Shown piece by piece: positions 51,243 through 61,014 of a DNA stretch of 64,000 nucleotides (positions are counted from its first letter, which is position 1; each line of letters opens with the position of its first letter). A model generated the notes under the pieces. That model was not told where the DNA came from and made no database searches. It saw nothing but the letters and a program-made list of their open reading frames with translations. The position numbers were made by a program, and so were the translations under genes. This DNA is from Prostheceraeus crozeri. Lineage: Eukaryota > Platyhelminthes > Polycladida > Euryleptidae. The stretch spans positions 111,528 to 175,527 of the forward strand of contig CAJQUW010008747.1 in NCBI GenBank assembly GCA_907163375.1. Reading direction: 5' to 3'.

Positions 51243-51928
51243 TTATGTCGTCCACGTTGGGTGGTTTTGGAAAATATAGGATGGATTCCATATGCATGGA
51301 GAGAGAGGCTATTTTATTATCCTTGTGTCGACCATAATATAGCCCATTCACTTTGAAAAGGATATCCCAAGTACCTTCTCCGAGCTCATCACATCTGATG
51401 GATATTGATTGATCTCCCTCCTTCTTATAGTAAGTACACCAATGTGATACCGGTAGGCAAAGGTGATTACCATCCCAAATCTTTCTTTAGGGAGTATCCT
51501 TGTCATCTCTCGACTTCCACTCTTGAGCAAGAGGAGTAGGAATGTCCATATTTAATGTCACGTACTCCTCAATAATATCAAGTTGGCGGCGAATGTACGG
51601 ACTCACGGGGATCAGTATGTAGTCCCCATACTGATTGCGCATTATCTTGACATCCGTGGAAGGGAGCATTCCCGTTTGGAGTACTACGCTTTGATCGTCA
51701 TAACGCAAGACTTGTTTAAATTTACGCTGTAGCGGTGTAGGATTATGTACCTTGGTTGTTTCTTCCACTGGCCTCAGTTGTAGATGATCTGATCGTAGCG
51801 AACCTTGTAACGTTTGACCGCCATTTTGTCCTACGAGTGCAGCAGATGGATTAGATGCCTCAAAATGAAAAAGATTGTATTAAGTTTACGTTCAAGGGAG
51901 GAGAGGGAGGGAAGTAGCGACTTACCAT
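51154..51928 (-). pseudogene. First gene of the right minus block; spliced, one TAA
   Basis: Exon 1 is only the ATG at 51,928-51,926, followed directly by GTAAGT. The intron (51,925-51,859) ends in TTTTGAG and exon 2 begins GCATCTAATCC, giving MASNPSAALVGQNGG in phase. The frame continues through EETTKVHNPTPLQRKFKQVL and YGDYILIPVSPYIRRQLDII to a TAA at 51,487. It then stays open (RKIWDGNHLCLPVSHW, YYGRHKDNKIASLSMHMESI) to a Lys-rich end at 51,154. About 230 residues, unknown family. The single stop is the only break. The micro-exon start is the same design as the PolB gene. Confidence 0.6.
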
Positions 51929-52021
51929 TTTAGTTGGATAATAGAATAGAGAGAGAGAGAAAATGTGCGTCCGTCACTCGTGCGATTCAATGATGGAATG
52001 ATTCTCACTGTGGAAGGCTCG

Positions 52022-52032
52022 CTATTTATATA
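52022..52032 (-). promoter_or_regulatory. TATA box for the right minus-strand block
   Basis: On the minus strand ctatataaatag lies about 95 bp upstream of the ATG micro-exon at 51,928. A CT-rich run (ttttctctctctctct) lies between, near a likely start site. Confidence 0.65.
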
Positions 52033-52079
52033 GAAATGCTTGCTTCTCATTGGATGACGATCCTCATTGGACAATAACA

Positions 52080-52560
52080 TCAAGCTGATTCCAAATCTGA
52101 AATCCGTTTTGCTCTCCGATGCTTCGTTTTGAAGCTACAGCCCAAAACGTCCAAAATTCTAACTCTGTCGTTTTTTCGACAATCTCCCAAAATCTTAAAT
52201 GGCGTCTCACATCTAAACGAAGACAGATATGAACAAGCCGTTTCTTTCACTGAATTTTTCTCACTCTTAGCTTTCAAACGAGCTATGGCACGACAAAATC
52301 CGTCCACTGGAAGCCAAGATCGAAGCTAGCTCTCCCGGGGGGGGGGGGCGTCAGCGAAAATTTTTTCTCTCCGATTGCTTTCAAATTCACCATTCCGATG
52401 CAGAATTTCACGCTGAATCCGAATCTGGTCTCCGTTTCACCATCCACGACAACCTAGACGGTCGCCCACGTCAACCAGGCGGTCGCCCACGAGACCAACT
52501 CACCCGAGTCTCACACTCTGTCGTTTTCGAGAGGGGCGCCGGTCGTGTATTCGCCGTTTT
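52080..52560. repeat. Right terminal repeat of the inner Maverick
   Basis: It holds the words gattccaaatctg and aatctggtctccg that match the left end (32,878-32,980) inverted. It also holds a ~150-bp block with a 13-base G-run (52,195-52,350) that is the same unit amplified in the 0.5-2.1 kb tandem array. A short direct repeat ggcggtcgcccacg/gacggtcgcccacg lies at 52,458-52,495. Confidence 0.75.
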
Positions 52561-53027
52561 CTTACTACTCGTTATCATTTCAGCTATCCTCTCGGCGTTT
52601 TTCAGCTGCATTCTCGACGTCATGTTAATGCAGATATCAAGTCTAAAATGAAGTCAGTCTGTTTTCGATATTCTTCTTCAGTCAATGAGTCACTTGTCTT
52701 ATTGTTACCTTGCATAGATATCTCACCTTACGAAGCATCAATCATGTACTTGGCCGGCAGACATTGCTATAACGTCAATAAGAGCATGAAATCACCATAA
52801 AAACAATAATGTATTGAAAATTCGAACTGATACGTCGGTCTGACAAAACACACCATTGGCAAAATTTGACATACGTCATTTTGTGACTTAATGAAAATAT
52901 AATTTGCAATTATAAATATGCATTTACGATATATTACTATTATCAGACATTAGCGGGAGATCATTAAAATGGATTTTTCTCAATTTTCAAAAATTTCGTC
53001 ATACGTCGGTTTGACAAAAATACATCG
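52561..53027. repeat. Right end of the Sola-type element
   Basis: Non-coding; contains gatacgtcggtctgacaaaa and acatacgtcattt subterminal repeats, and ends in the terminal repeat whose reverse complement starts CGATGTATTTTTG. ACTA follows at 53,028. Confidence 0.8.
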
Positions 53028-54690
53028 ACTAATTGTAATATGAATCTTAGAATAAAAAGGCGAACGCCTGTTTCATATTTTCCCTGTCATCTTCCATAAC
53101 TTTAAATGTTATGATGCTCACTTCATCATTCGCCATGGACTCGGCAAAATGAAATCCTGGTCTATTAAAGTGATTGCACAAAGTAAGGTAGAATTTATGT
53201 GCATCACTACCAAAGTGCAAGCTGATAAGACCGCTGAGTGTAAGTATGTCTTCTATGACATAAAGCTTCTAGATAGCTTTTAATTTATGTCTTCTTCCTT
53301 AGCCGCGTTGACTAATTATTTAGAAACACTTCCCCTCACTCAACATTTAAAGAAAAACTATCCCAATATAAGAGAAAGTCTCATGCGACTGAAAGGGATG
53401 TTTCCTTATAGTTACTTTAGTTCAATAGAGACATTGAAGGAGACATCCCTTCCACCTATCGATCAAGTTAAAAATGATTTGACGGGTGAGGACTGTTCGC
53501 CGGGCGAATATAGACATGCGGAGCAAGCATAGCATGCTTAGAACTTAGGTGTCGCACTTTTGGTGACTACATGCTTGCCTTCTTAAAATTAGACGTCTAT
53601 CTGTTGGCTAACGTGTTTGAGACTTTTAGGAAAGTCACATTAGAACAGGACACCTTAGACCCCGTCCATTTTTTAGTCTGCCGGGTCTGTCCTATCAGTC
53701 AGCCTTCAAGATGACGGAAGAGAGAGTACATTTACTGCAAGATGCAGAAATGTATGCATTATTTGAACGTGGTATTAGGGGTGTCTTAACATTTGTCTCC
53801 AGGCATTTTGTAAACAGCACCCAAGACATAGGAATTACCACGCATTAGAATAATCTATATGGGAGTTCATTGTCCAAGCCTTTGCCACAGTCTGACTACG
53901 GGTAGAGCCGCATGACATTGATCACTTCTCTAATCCAGCACACATCATGGCACTGGAAGTTGAGGCCGACATAGGCTATTTATTTGAAGTCGACCTCATA
54001 TATCCAGAGTATATTACGAATAAGACAGTTGATTTTCGTCTCGCACGTGAGTCTGGCATAGTAAGTCCAGATATGTTCTCTCCCTTTATGGAGGAACACA
54101 ATAAGAAATATGAGGCGGAAAATGACCTAAAATATAAACCCACTAGGAAGTTGTTGCTCACCCAATTGAACAAGCAGCATTATATCGTGCACTATTCCAT
54201 CCTCAAATTCTATCTAGGTATGGGGATGCAACTTCACAAAGTCCATCGCGCTATCCAGTTTAGGCAGAAGACTTTTCTAAAACCGTATATAGAATTTAAT
54301 AGTAAGAAAAGGGCTGAACCCAAAAATCCTTTCGAAAATGACTTCTTTAAATTTAAGAACAATGCCCTCTTTGGCAAAACGATGGAGGATGTAAGAAGGC
54401 ACATGGACTACCGTATAATGACTGATCCGGAAACTAGTGTCAAGTTGTCACCATGATGTCATTTCCGAAGACATCACTGGTTTTAAAATGTTAAAATCTG
54501 GAGTAGAACTCTGTCAACCTATGTATGTCGGACTAGGTATCTTTGATCACTCCAAATTAGAAATTTATAGGTTGTTTTACCACATATTTAAGACTTGCCC
54601 ACTGATACAACATGTGTAATTAGTAGGGAGCGATACAGACAGCTTCTTCCTGGCTTTGACAACCACTAGCCAAGTCATGCAGGAAGACAT
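53028..54690 (+). pseudogene. Outer Maverick PolB, 3' part
   Basis: It continues the polymerase cut at 30,165. The exonuclease II motif region (HNFKCYDAHFII) lies near 53,095, and the YLKLD-type exonuclease III region reads LKLDVYLLANVF near 53,584. The palm motif A region is damaged near 53,850. Open segments at 53,287-53,532 and 53,947-54,456 match the inner PolB closely (KTVDFRLARESG; YIVHYSILKFYLGMGM; NNALFGKTMEDVRRH). Motif C reads GSDTDSFFL near 54,632. At least six stops and frameshifts occur, far more than in the inner copy, so the outer element is clearly older, as the nesting requires. Confidence 0.88.
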
Positions 54691-54879
54691 TTTGTTTTGT
54701 CCCTGTACAGTTTCCTACAGTGACTTTGTTTTCTGTTACCACCAGTATTACCTATGTGTGGTGCCATGAAAATCGGCTGTGTCTTTCAATAACATATCAT
54801 GTACATGCTGTGCGTTTTCCTTTCACATAAAGTTGGGTTTCAAATTGGTGGAACTGACTTGGTAATAGTGCCATAAGCA

Positions 54880-55207
54880 TGTCACTGTTTGTAAAGTTAG
54901 AAAGAATGTCACAACCATTTCAGTGTTTGTAAAATTAGGAAGAAAGTCACAACCATTTCACTGTTTGTAATGTAAGAAATAGAGTCAACCATGTTGGTGT
55001 TTGTAAAGTTAGGACTGAAGTCAGCCTTGTCAATGTTTGTAAAGTTAGGGATAATGTCAACCATTTCAATGTTTGTAAAGTTAGGATTAATGTTACAAGC
55101 ATTTCAGTGTTTGTTAAGATAGAAGGAATGTTATAGCCATTTCAGTGTTTGCAATGTTAGGAATAATGTGATAAGCATGTCAGTGTTTGCAGTTAGAAAG
55201 AAAGTCG
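54880..55207 (+). repeat. 36-38-bp minisatellite, ~9 units
   Basis: Units of the form (g/a)tgtttgtaaagttagga..aatgtca.a.ccatttca repeat with variation between the PolB remnant and the TBP-like remnant. They lie where the missing structural genes would be expected, so they may mark the scar of a large deletion. Confidence 0.85.
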
Positions 55208-55551
55208 TATTTTATCTAGCGTCGAACATATCTTCCGGGTTTTAGGAAAATATGTTACTTTCCTGTCTTGTTTCATCATCAAGTAATCATTCGCAAAAGC
55301 TTTTCTATCGGTAGGATGACATCGCCCTATGGCATCTTTATCTAGTTTAGGTTGATGACTTGCATGTCTATAAATAGCACTGACTCATGATAAAATGATG
55401 AAACTTGTTGATGACCTTTTCACCGACACGTGTGTGTGGACATTGCTTGACTCATATCGATGGCGCCTCAAGTCAGACAGAGTGACTTTTTCACCGACAA
55501 CTGTGTGGGCAATAGTACTATGGGATGACTCATTCAAAACACATCATGTGA

Positions 55552-55978
55552 TTAACAGAACTCTATTAACTGTGACTCAAACAGATACCGCATCAAAGAT
55601 TTAATAATGTCAGCTACCTTATTGACATCACGCAAACCGGTCATGATACAATGAACAACACAATTGAACAGACACTACTATATTCTTCAATGTCAGGGAG
55701 CTGAGACGTAGATGAAGCTTGCTTGAGTGCTCGCATTTTCTTGACGACTTCGTAACACATGGACTGCATCACGAATGAGAAAAGTTTCCTAGGACTTGCA
55801 TTTTGCCGCAGCGAAAGATTTGAAGATTTCGAACGTTGCTTATGCGAATGACCAGCATTTGTGGACGACCGTCATGATGCACTGAGTTGGGAAGATGGGT
55901 GTGCAACTGTTCTAAATCGATGTCTCTTCCGAGATTCATTTCGCGCATGGCGCTGATGATGGCGATGAGGGTCATCAT
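55552..55978 (-). pseudogene. TBP-like gene of the outer Maverick, decayed
   Basis: The frame from 55,978 begins MMTLIAIISAMREMNLG and reads DIDLEQLHTHLPNSVHHDGR, then PQMLVIRISNVRNLQIFRCG and KMQVLGNFS, parallel to repeat 1 of the gene at 44,153. After a frameshift near 55,785 it continues (MQSMCYEVVKKMRALKQ), then LTLKNIVVSVQLC. Much of repeat 2 is deleted, and it resumes as TGLRDVNKVADIIKSLM to a stop at 55,552. The same gene order (PC4-like, then TBP-like, overlapping starts) is kept, though in opposite orientation within the window. It shows the TBP-like gene is an inherited component of this Maverick lineage. Confidence 0.82.
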
Positions 55979-55984
55979 TCACAA

Positions 55985-56270
55985 AAAACATGAGGGTTGA
56001 GTGAACTTCCCTTTTATACTTTTCTCATGAGGGCTTTTGAATAACGATGTAGCAGTGATCATTATGCAGAATCATCTCTTGAATGTAACCAATTATCGAT
56101 AGGTATACTCAGGTTTTGACCACAACGATTTACTTCTGTATCCACTTTTGGTAGGGATACCGTCGGGGTTTCGAAGATGGAGTCGAACACCGTTGTAACG
56201 CACTTGTTGCTTGTAGGTGGGATAGTCTTGAATTACCTTTTCAATTTTCGGTTTTCACAGCTCGAGATGA
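55985..56270 (-). pseudogene. PC4-like remnant upstream of the TBP-like gene
   Basis: One minus-strand frame with several stops ends EKYKREVHSTLMFFVNDD, which matches EKYKRKVHRSIYSFFHHE at the end of the PC4-like domain at 43,831. It overlaps the TBP-like ATG (55,978) in the same way. The N-terminal part is too decayed to align with confidence. Confidence 0.55.
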
Positions 56271-56499
56271 TGATGATTGAGTGATGCAGCAGTAGGAGTA
56301 GGATTCATGGACGTGGCAGTCTGTAACGGAAGAATACCACTAAGTACATTCATGATCATCAGAGAAAAGAAAATCCTTAACTTAGCAGTGACATATGAGG
56401 TGGCCCTTAAGAGGACCTTTGCTGCGTTCACATTATTTAAAGCTTATCACCAAAGTCTAGTTGTTATGTGAGTGTATCCATCCGCCTCGAATAAAGTTT

Positions 56500-56901
56500 C
56501 TATTCCTTGAAGGATTTGAAGGCAGCAGAGCGTCTAGGTGGCGGTGGTGGTGATGGTTCAACAAAATATACTTGTACAATCATTGGCCACACTATCTCCT
56601 GCTCCTCTCTTCCAAAATGTTGGTAAGGTTTAGGTCTCACAGTCATGACACTCACTTGCAAAATTCGGAAACAGGATTGAATCGGGTAAAATTGAGACAG
56701 AGAATGGCTTAAGCAAGTCACACTTTTCAACTCAAGAGAATGAAATGAAGAGAAAATTGGGAGATGGCTGCTTTTGTAGGCTCCTGCGAATCCACACATA
56801 ACAATATGAGAGCCAATCAGAGACCTCCATTTCTCCCCTGACTTCGTTGGGGCAGGAAAAAGGAGGCACGCAGACGACTGACTCATGATTGCTTTTCCCA
56901 A
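56500..56901 (-). CDS. Unknown frame with proline run, outer Maverick
   Basis: A 133-codon frame includes MTVRPKPYQHFGREEQEIVW, then VQVYFVEPSPPPPPRRSAA. It lies between two recognisable minus-strand genes of the same element, so part of it may be a real gene, perhaps from an internal ATG near 56,645. The first half does not look conserved. No family recognised. Confidence 0.3.
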   Translation of the reverse strand: MGKAIMSQSSACLLFPAPTKSGEKWRSLIGSHIVMCGFAGAYKSSHLPIFSSFHSLELKSVTCLSHSLSQFYPIQSCFRILQVSVMTVRPKPYQHFGREEQEIVWPMIVQVYFVEPSPPPPPRRSAAFKSFKE

Positions 56902-56916
56902 ATCTTGTCGTCAAAT

Positions 56917-57339
56917 CTAGTTTAGCACATTGAGCTGAATATGAATGTGTTTTATGTGACATAAGAGCAAGTTTGATCCATGCTCATGAGATGAATCTAT
57001 TCGAGATGCAATTTTCGCCATGTGTTGCTCATAGAAATCTTTGGGATCATGTATCGTCTCTGCAGAATATGATGCAAAATGAAACATTACACGTTCACCC
57101 GCATGTTCATCAGTCACTTTCTCAAATTCGATCTCAGCAACTAAACGTCCTTTCACATCTTTATTCATCAAACTGTCCATGAGTTGTTGGAAAACGAAGT
57201 AACCTTTAGTGATAGCAGACTCTAAGTCCGCCTTTTCATAATGAAATGGAATGATCTAGTCACTAATCACGCCTCGAAGACTTTGCCGATGAAAACGTAA
57301 AGAACAAAATTCATTAATAAACTCTACTGCATCTGTCAT
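56917..57339 (-). pseudogene. Paralogue of the PolB N-terminal domain, one TAG
   Basis: It starts at the ATG 57,339 (MTDAVEFINEFCSLRFHRQS) and has an in-frame TAG near 57,257. It then stays open through MDSLMNKDVKGRLVAEIEFE, RVMFHFASYSAETIHDPKDF and SNLLLCHIKHIHIQLNVLN to 56,917. It is collinear with the intact gene at 49,913-50,323 (LHFHRQSLRG; FHFASYSMEVVNHPEEFF). Conservation in two elements supports a real function. The TAG is a single substitution. Confidence 0.75.
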
Positions 57340-57479
57340 CCTTCTTCCTATCACATCTGAGATATAGCATGAATGAAACAGTTCTAACAAGATTTTACAG
57401 TCGCTTAGAATGAAACACTGTCTAACGAAAACTTGGAAACATGAAGCAGAGAGGTTTCAAAAGGATTGCAATTGCCAAC

Positions 57480-58213
57480 GTACCCGTTCGATTCTCCAAC
57501 ATGACCAAAAATCTTAAGGTCACTCTCCACTGTAATCGAAGAAAGTTATGGCCAAACGATGCTCTCCAATGAATTCGTCTCAGTCTTAGCTTTCAAATGA
57601 GCTATTGCCCGACTTTCTACGACCACTACCACCAAAGTTGGTGGAAATCTCACAGGAGGGGGAAGGTTAGAATTTTACCCCTCCGATTGACTTGAAAATA
57701 ACCATACCGATGCGAAATTGCACGAGGAGTCCGAATCTGTCCTCCGTTTTCTCATCCGATGTCTCGTTTTGCCGCTAGAGCCCAAAAACCACAAATTCTA
57801 ACTCTGTCGTTTTTCGGAGATTCCTAAAATCTTAAAGTTACTATCTAGTCTAAACGAAGACAGGTATGGACAAACGATGCTCTACAATGAATTTATCTCA
57901 GTCGTAGCTTTCAAACGAGGTACTGCACGACTTTCTACGATCACTAGCACCAAAGCTGGTGGAAGTCTCAAAGGGGAAGGGGGTTAGAGCTTTTTCTATC
58001 CGATTGAGCTGCAAACAACCTCCCTCACTCAAAATTTCATGTAGAAACCGAATCTACCCTCCGTTTGTCCATGCCAGCACACCTTTATCCCGAAACATAC
58101 CCTTTATTATCCCAAAATGTCCAAAACCTGCCACGAGAAACACCAAAGTCTCACAGGAGGGGGGGGGAGGGGTCGGTTTCCTCCTCTCGGTCCGATCACC
58201 ACCATCACATCCT
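57480..58213. repeat. Right terminal inverted repeat of the outer Maverick
   Basis: It contains two ~314-bp repeat units (cttagctttcaaatgagc near 57,576 and cgtagctttcaaacgag near 57,900), each with a G-run, and ends CACATCCT at 58,213. The last ~570 bp match 26,049-26,460 inverted. Confidence 0.8.
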
Positions 58214-59460
58214 GGTCATTCTAATGCACCAATTGACTGTAGACCTCCTCAACCCCTATCTGTAGATTCCATGTAGAATTGACATACATCAATGCCAATT
58301 CTCCGTCAGGTTCGTCATTGAAGAAATTCGTAAAAGCCTCCGCAATAGAAATGAATGGTGGATTTCCATTGCCTTGCTCACATTGTTTTCGACTGATATT
58401 GCCAGTGAGTTCGCGTACAATCGACCACACGTTTTTATCTGTTGCGATAATCTTATTGCTCCAATTGCGTTTTGCTTTCACTATTTTATCTTTGATTTTT
58501 GTTTGAGGTGTAGAAATGTAGGCCAATTCCTCAATCTGTAAGCCATCCAACGGTCATTAATCAAAGACTTCAGAAGAGGAATCATCCGCGGCTTATCATT
58601 GCTTGAAAGAATTTCAGTTTATTTCGGAATCATTTTCATAGCGTTGTTAGAAATCTCATAGAACAATTCACATTTAGTTTCTACAGATGGTTCATCGAAA
58701 ACTCTGAAAAATCAGGCATGCATAGCGGCTGAATGAAATTAGACATATGAGATCTTCTATAGTCAAAAACAATACAAACGCGAGTATTTTCTGATGCTGC
58801 ACGTACATTTGAACTCAAGATAAGATAATTGTGAACTGATGTCTTTAGTGGCGGACCAATTTCAGCGTCTGAAGTATAAAAAGATTTTGAATACTCAGAA
58901 ATCTAAATTTGATTTAAAAATAACGTGCCTCTAGTTGGACGGGAAAGTTTAATTACAACAAGCGAGGTGATATTTAACACATAACGCATTAAAATTGTTG
59001 AAATCCCGGCAAAATACAAACTTGACATCAGACATTATCATAACAAAAATATCGTGATAACAAATGAGAAAATCCCTGATCTGTTCATGTTGAGATGCAG
59101 TCATACATGGAGGAATATTCAAGAGACATATTCTCGATGACAGGAAAAAGTAAAGGGATACATATAATACAGTCTGGAGGATGAATGCTGGAAGTAACGG
59201 TAAGTAACTTGTAAGTATTTTCCACCCAGATACAAACTCCACCGCCTGGTCGGTTGGTTCTGTCAGCTCTGTAAATGCGATATCCATTTAAAAGTAAAAG
59301 GCCATCATCAATGCTACTATGAAGCTAAGACTCCGTCATACAAAGTACATTGGGATTCCTAACTTTCGAAATTAAGCGATCATATAAACAAGCTTCACGC
59401 TCGCATGCTACTTCATCATCTACCCTTATTAATAGATCTGCGAGCATTTCCTACCTTCTG
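58214..59460 (-). pseudogene. LINE fragment: endonuclease and RT N-terminal part
   Basis: Minus-strand frames read as a CR1/Jockey-like ORF2 with many breaks. The AP-type endonuclease region starts near 59,450 (LLIRVDDEVACEREACLYDR), then LISKVRNPNVLCMTES near 59,350, and YRIYRADRTNRPGGGVCIWV near 59,265. After several frameshifts the pre-RT linker reads AKRNWSNKIIATDKNVWSIV and ELTGNISRKQ near 58,440-58,480, and FISIAEAFTNFF near 58,340. It stops at the Maverick end (58,213), so the RT palm is missing and was presumably removed or displaced there. The missing half is not visible beside the opposite Maverick end. Confidence 0.8.
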
Positions 59461-60771
59461 TAAGATAACGTTGGTCAATAGAAAAAGACGAGCTACATGC
59501 ACTTGTACAATATGAGGGTGTGATATTTAGCATTCGATATGCAATATATGTGTGAAGATGCCAGAATGCAGAATCAAGCATGTAGAAGCAACTATGAGAT
59601 GTTCCCTGATATTGGATTAAATAGCAAGCCAAATCCACTTCTGTATATCTGTTCAGTTCGTCTGTTTACCACTACATGAAATTTATGGATACTTGTTCTC
59701 TGATGTGTTAATGCAAAGATAGCTAACGTTTATATCGCATATTTCCTAACTTCAACGCTACCGGATAATTGGATGTAAAATATTCACTATTTATAAACAG
59801 AAGTCTACGCACGGCCGTCTACTGCGGGCGTCAGTTCTATGTTCTCGATTTTCTTGCAATGAAAGCATATTGAAGTAAAAAGGATATTGCTTTTGTTATT
59901 TTTCCAATCACTTAAAAGGAATCACAACGAAAAGTGCTTCCGTGGCATGATGTAGGTTAATGCTTGGACTAGCGATCTGTTGACCGAGATGTCGAACCCC
60001 GAAAGCATCATTGGAGTCGGCAGGAAGGTCATCGTTGCTAGGAGTGACCTCACTGTTAGGCAAATTGATCCGTATTGCGGTTATAAAAGGGCATCCGAAA
60101 TTTATCAGACACATTTTCTGAATTGCATATTCTTTGTAACTATATGGTTTGTCCAGACATGACAAGAAAATATGTAATGATGCAGAGTGATGCAAAGAAA
60201 AGTTGCTAGAAATATACACTTCTGAATAAATCTGGATGCAGTCCGTAGTTAAAGGTCTGAAGTAACAAATATAGTCCGTATTCTGGATGAGCATACATCA
60301 GAGGTACACAAGAGAAAACGTGTTCGATGAGCTTATAAGTAGTTTTGTGAGCATATTTCACAGGCGCTGAAATACCTAATGACAGACAAAATTATCTAAG
60401 GCTCATTTTATTTCGGATTAAGTATATATTTATTTATCAAATAGTTGTCCGGATGGGAATAATCTGTAGAAAAGAAAACAGTTGTCATTTTCTTTAACAC
60501 ATAAATCATTTATCATCATAATTTCTTTCACCACATAAATCCTTAAATCATTTTTACTAAAACAATATTATTATCCTATAAGCCCCTTTTTACCTTCAAA
60601 ACGGACCCCAAAGTAATGCGGACTCTTAATAAATATCGACCACATGGTCCCCATATAGCTACTCTAGGGACCTATGGAAACGGACGTTTTCATAACCTGA
60701 TTACCTTCTTGCTTAACCGCAAAATCAATTTTATCTACAGTTATGAATTAAACGATAAAAGTCGGACTCAC
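59461..60771. other. Unassigned region
   Basis: Nothing recognisable is seen in about 1.3 kb beyond short frames with no domain. Confidence 0.5.
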
Positions 60772-61014
60772 CTTCAGGCTGATTCCAAATTGTAACAGAC
60801 TGGATGCGGTACGTCTTCTTAAGGTTAATTGTAATTGACAAAACTCTCCCTTTGGTTCGACTGCGAGTCATAGCACTGGCACACAAGCTGCCTCTAGTCT
60901 TGCCATCAGTGATACTGTCGGGGTATCCAAACCTAATAGAAGGGCCGACTTCAACCGGTTTGCCACGGGACACATCATTCCGATGAAGATGATGGATTAG
61001 CGGCGAAGGAGGAG
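60772..61014 (-). CDS. Host exon: F5/8C (discoidin)-like domain part
   Basis: A 243-nt open segment lies between a 3' splice site (tttctcatttcag, ending at 61,015) and a donor (CCTGAAG|GTGAGT at 60,772/60,771). It is phase 1 at both ends, the usual phase for shuffled extracellular modules. The translation contains HRNDVSRGKPVEVGPSIRFG and YPDSITDGKTRGSLC, then SITINLKKTYRIQSVTIWNQ. The N..RGKP..., G.PD..TDG and L...Y.I..V.IWN pattern resembles the start of F5/8C or fucolectin-like carbohydrate-binding domains. The rest of the domain would be on another exon. It is the best evidence of a host gene in the window. Confidence 0.6.

Larger units (their letters stand above)
32878..52560. mobile_element. 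Inner Maverick (Polinton/adintovirus-like), ~19.7 kb
   Basis: It carries nearly the full Maverick gene set: PolB on the plus strand, and integrase, ATPase, protease, capsid and core proteins on the minus strand. The ends are approximate. The left repeat (agaccagatttggaatcagcgt at 32,920-32,941 and a C-run near 32,960) matches, in inverted orientation, the right repeat at about 52,080-52,450, which has the same word and G-runs. I could not define the exact ends or a 6-bp duplication. It lies in the 5' flank of the Sola transposase. PolB, capsid, TBP-like and some small genes are broken, whereas integrase, ATPase and protease are open. Confidence 0.9.
30166..53027. mobile_element. Sola-type DNA transposon, invaded by a Maverick
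   Basis: The left end CGATGCATTTTTGTCAAAC and right end (reverse complement) CGATGTATTTTTGTCAAAC form terminal inverted repeats that continue to GACGTAT. Both are flanked by ACTA (30,162-30,165 and 53,028-53,031), a 4-bp target duplication. Further copies of gatacgtcag/tttgacaaa words lie inside each end (about 30,385-30,435 and 52,828-52,880). With one ACTA removed, the outer PolB frame runs on in phase across the site. Its own DNA is only about 3.2 kb (30,166-32,878 and about 52,560-53,027). The family call rests on the 4-bp duplication and the transposase. Confidence 0.85.
26049..58213. mobile_element. Outer Maverick (Polinton), split by a nested Sola + Maverick
   Basis: The left end starts AGGATGTGATGG and the right end is its reverse complement CCATCACATCCT, the AG...CT termini usual for Polintons. 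Inverted homology continues inward: the ggtgatcggaccgagaggag region, G-runs, and the gcaaattcggattt region on the left match about 57,640-58,213 on the right. Only about 9.3 kb belong to it (26,049-30,165 and 53,028-58,213); the rest is a nested insertion. Its genes are a CSCGK-domain start, PolB, a PC4-like/TBP-like pair and a PolB N-domain paralogue. Integrase, protease, ATPase and capsid genes are missing, so it suffered a large internal deletion. I do not see a matching 6-bp target duplication. Confidence 0.75.

Noticed and set aside
32878..52560. The inner Maverick as a free viral genome or contamination
   Set aside because: It is embedded in a Sola element with matching terminal repeats and target duplication, and several genes carry lesions, so it is integrated DNA.
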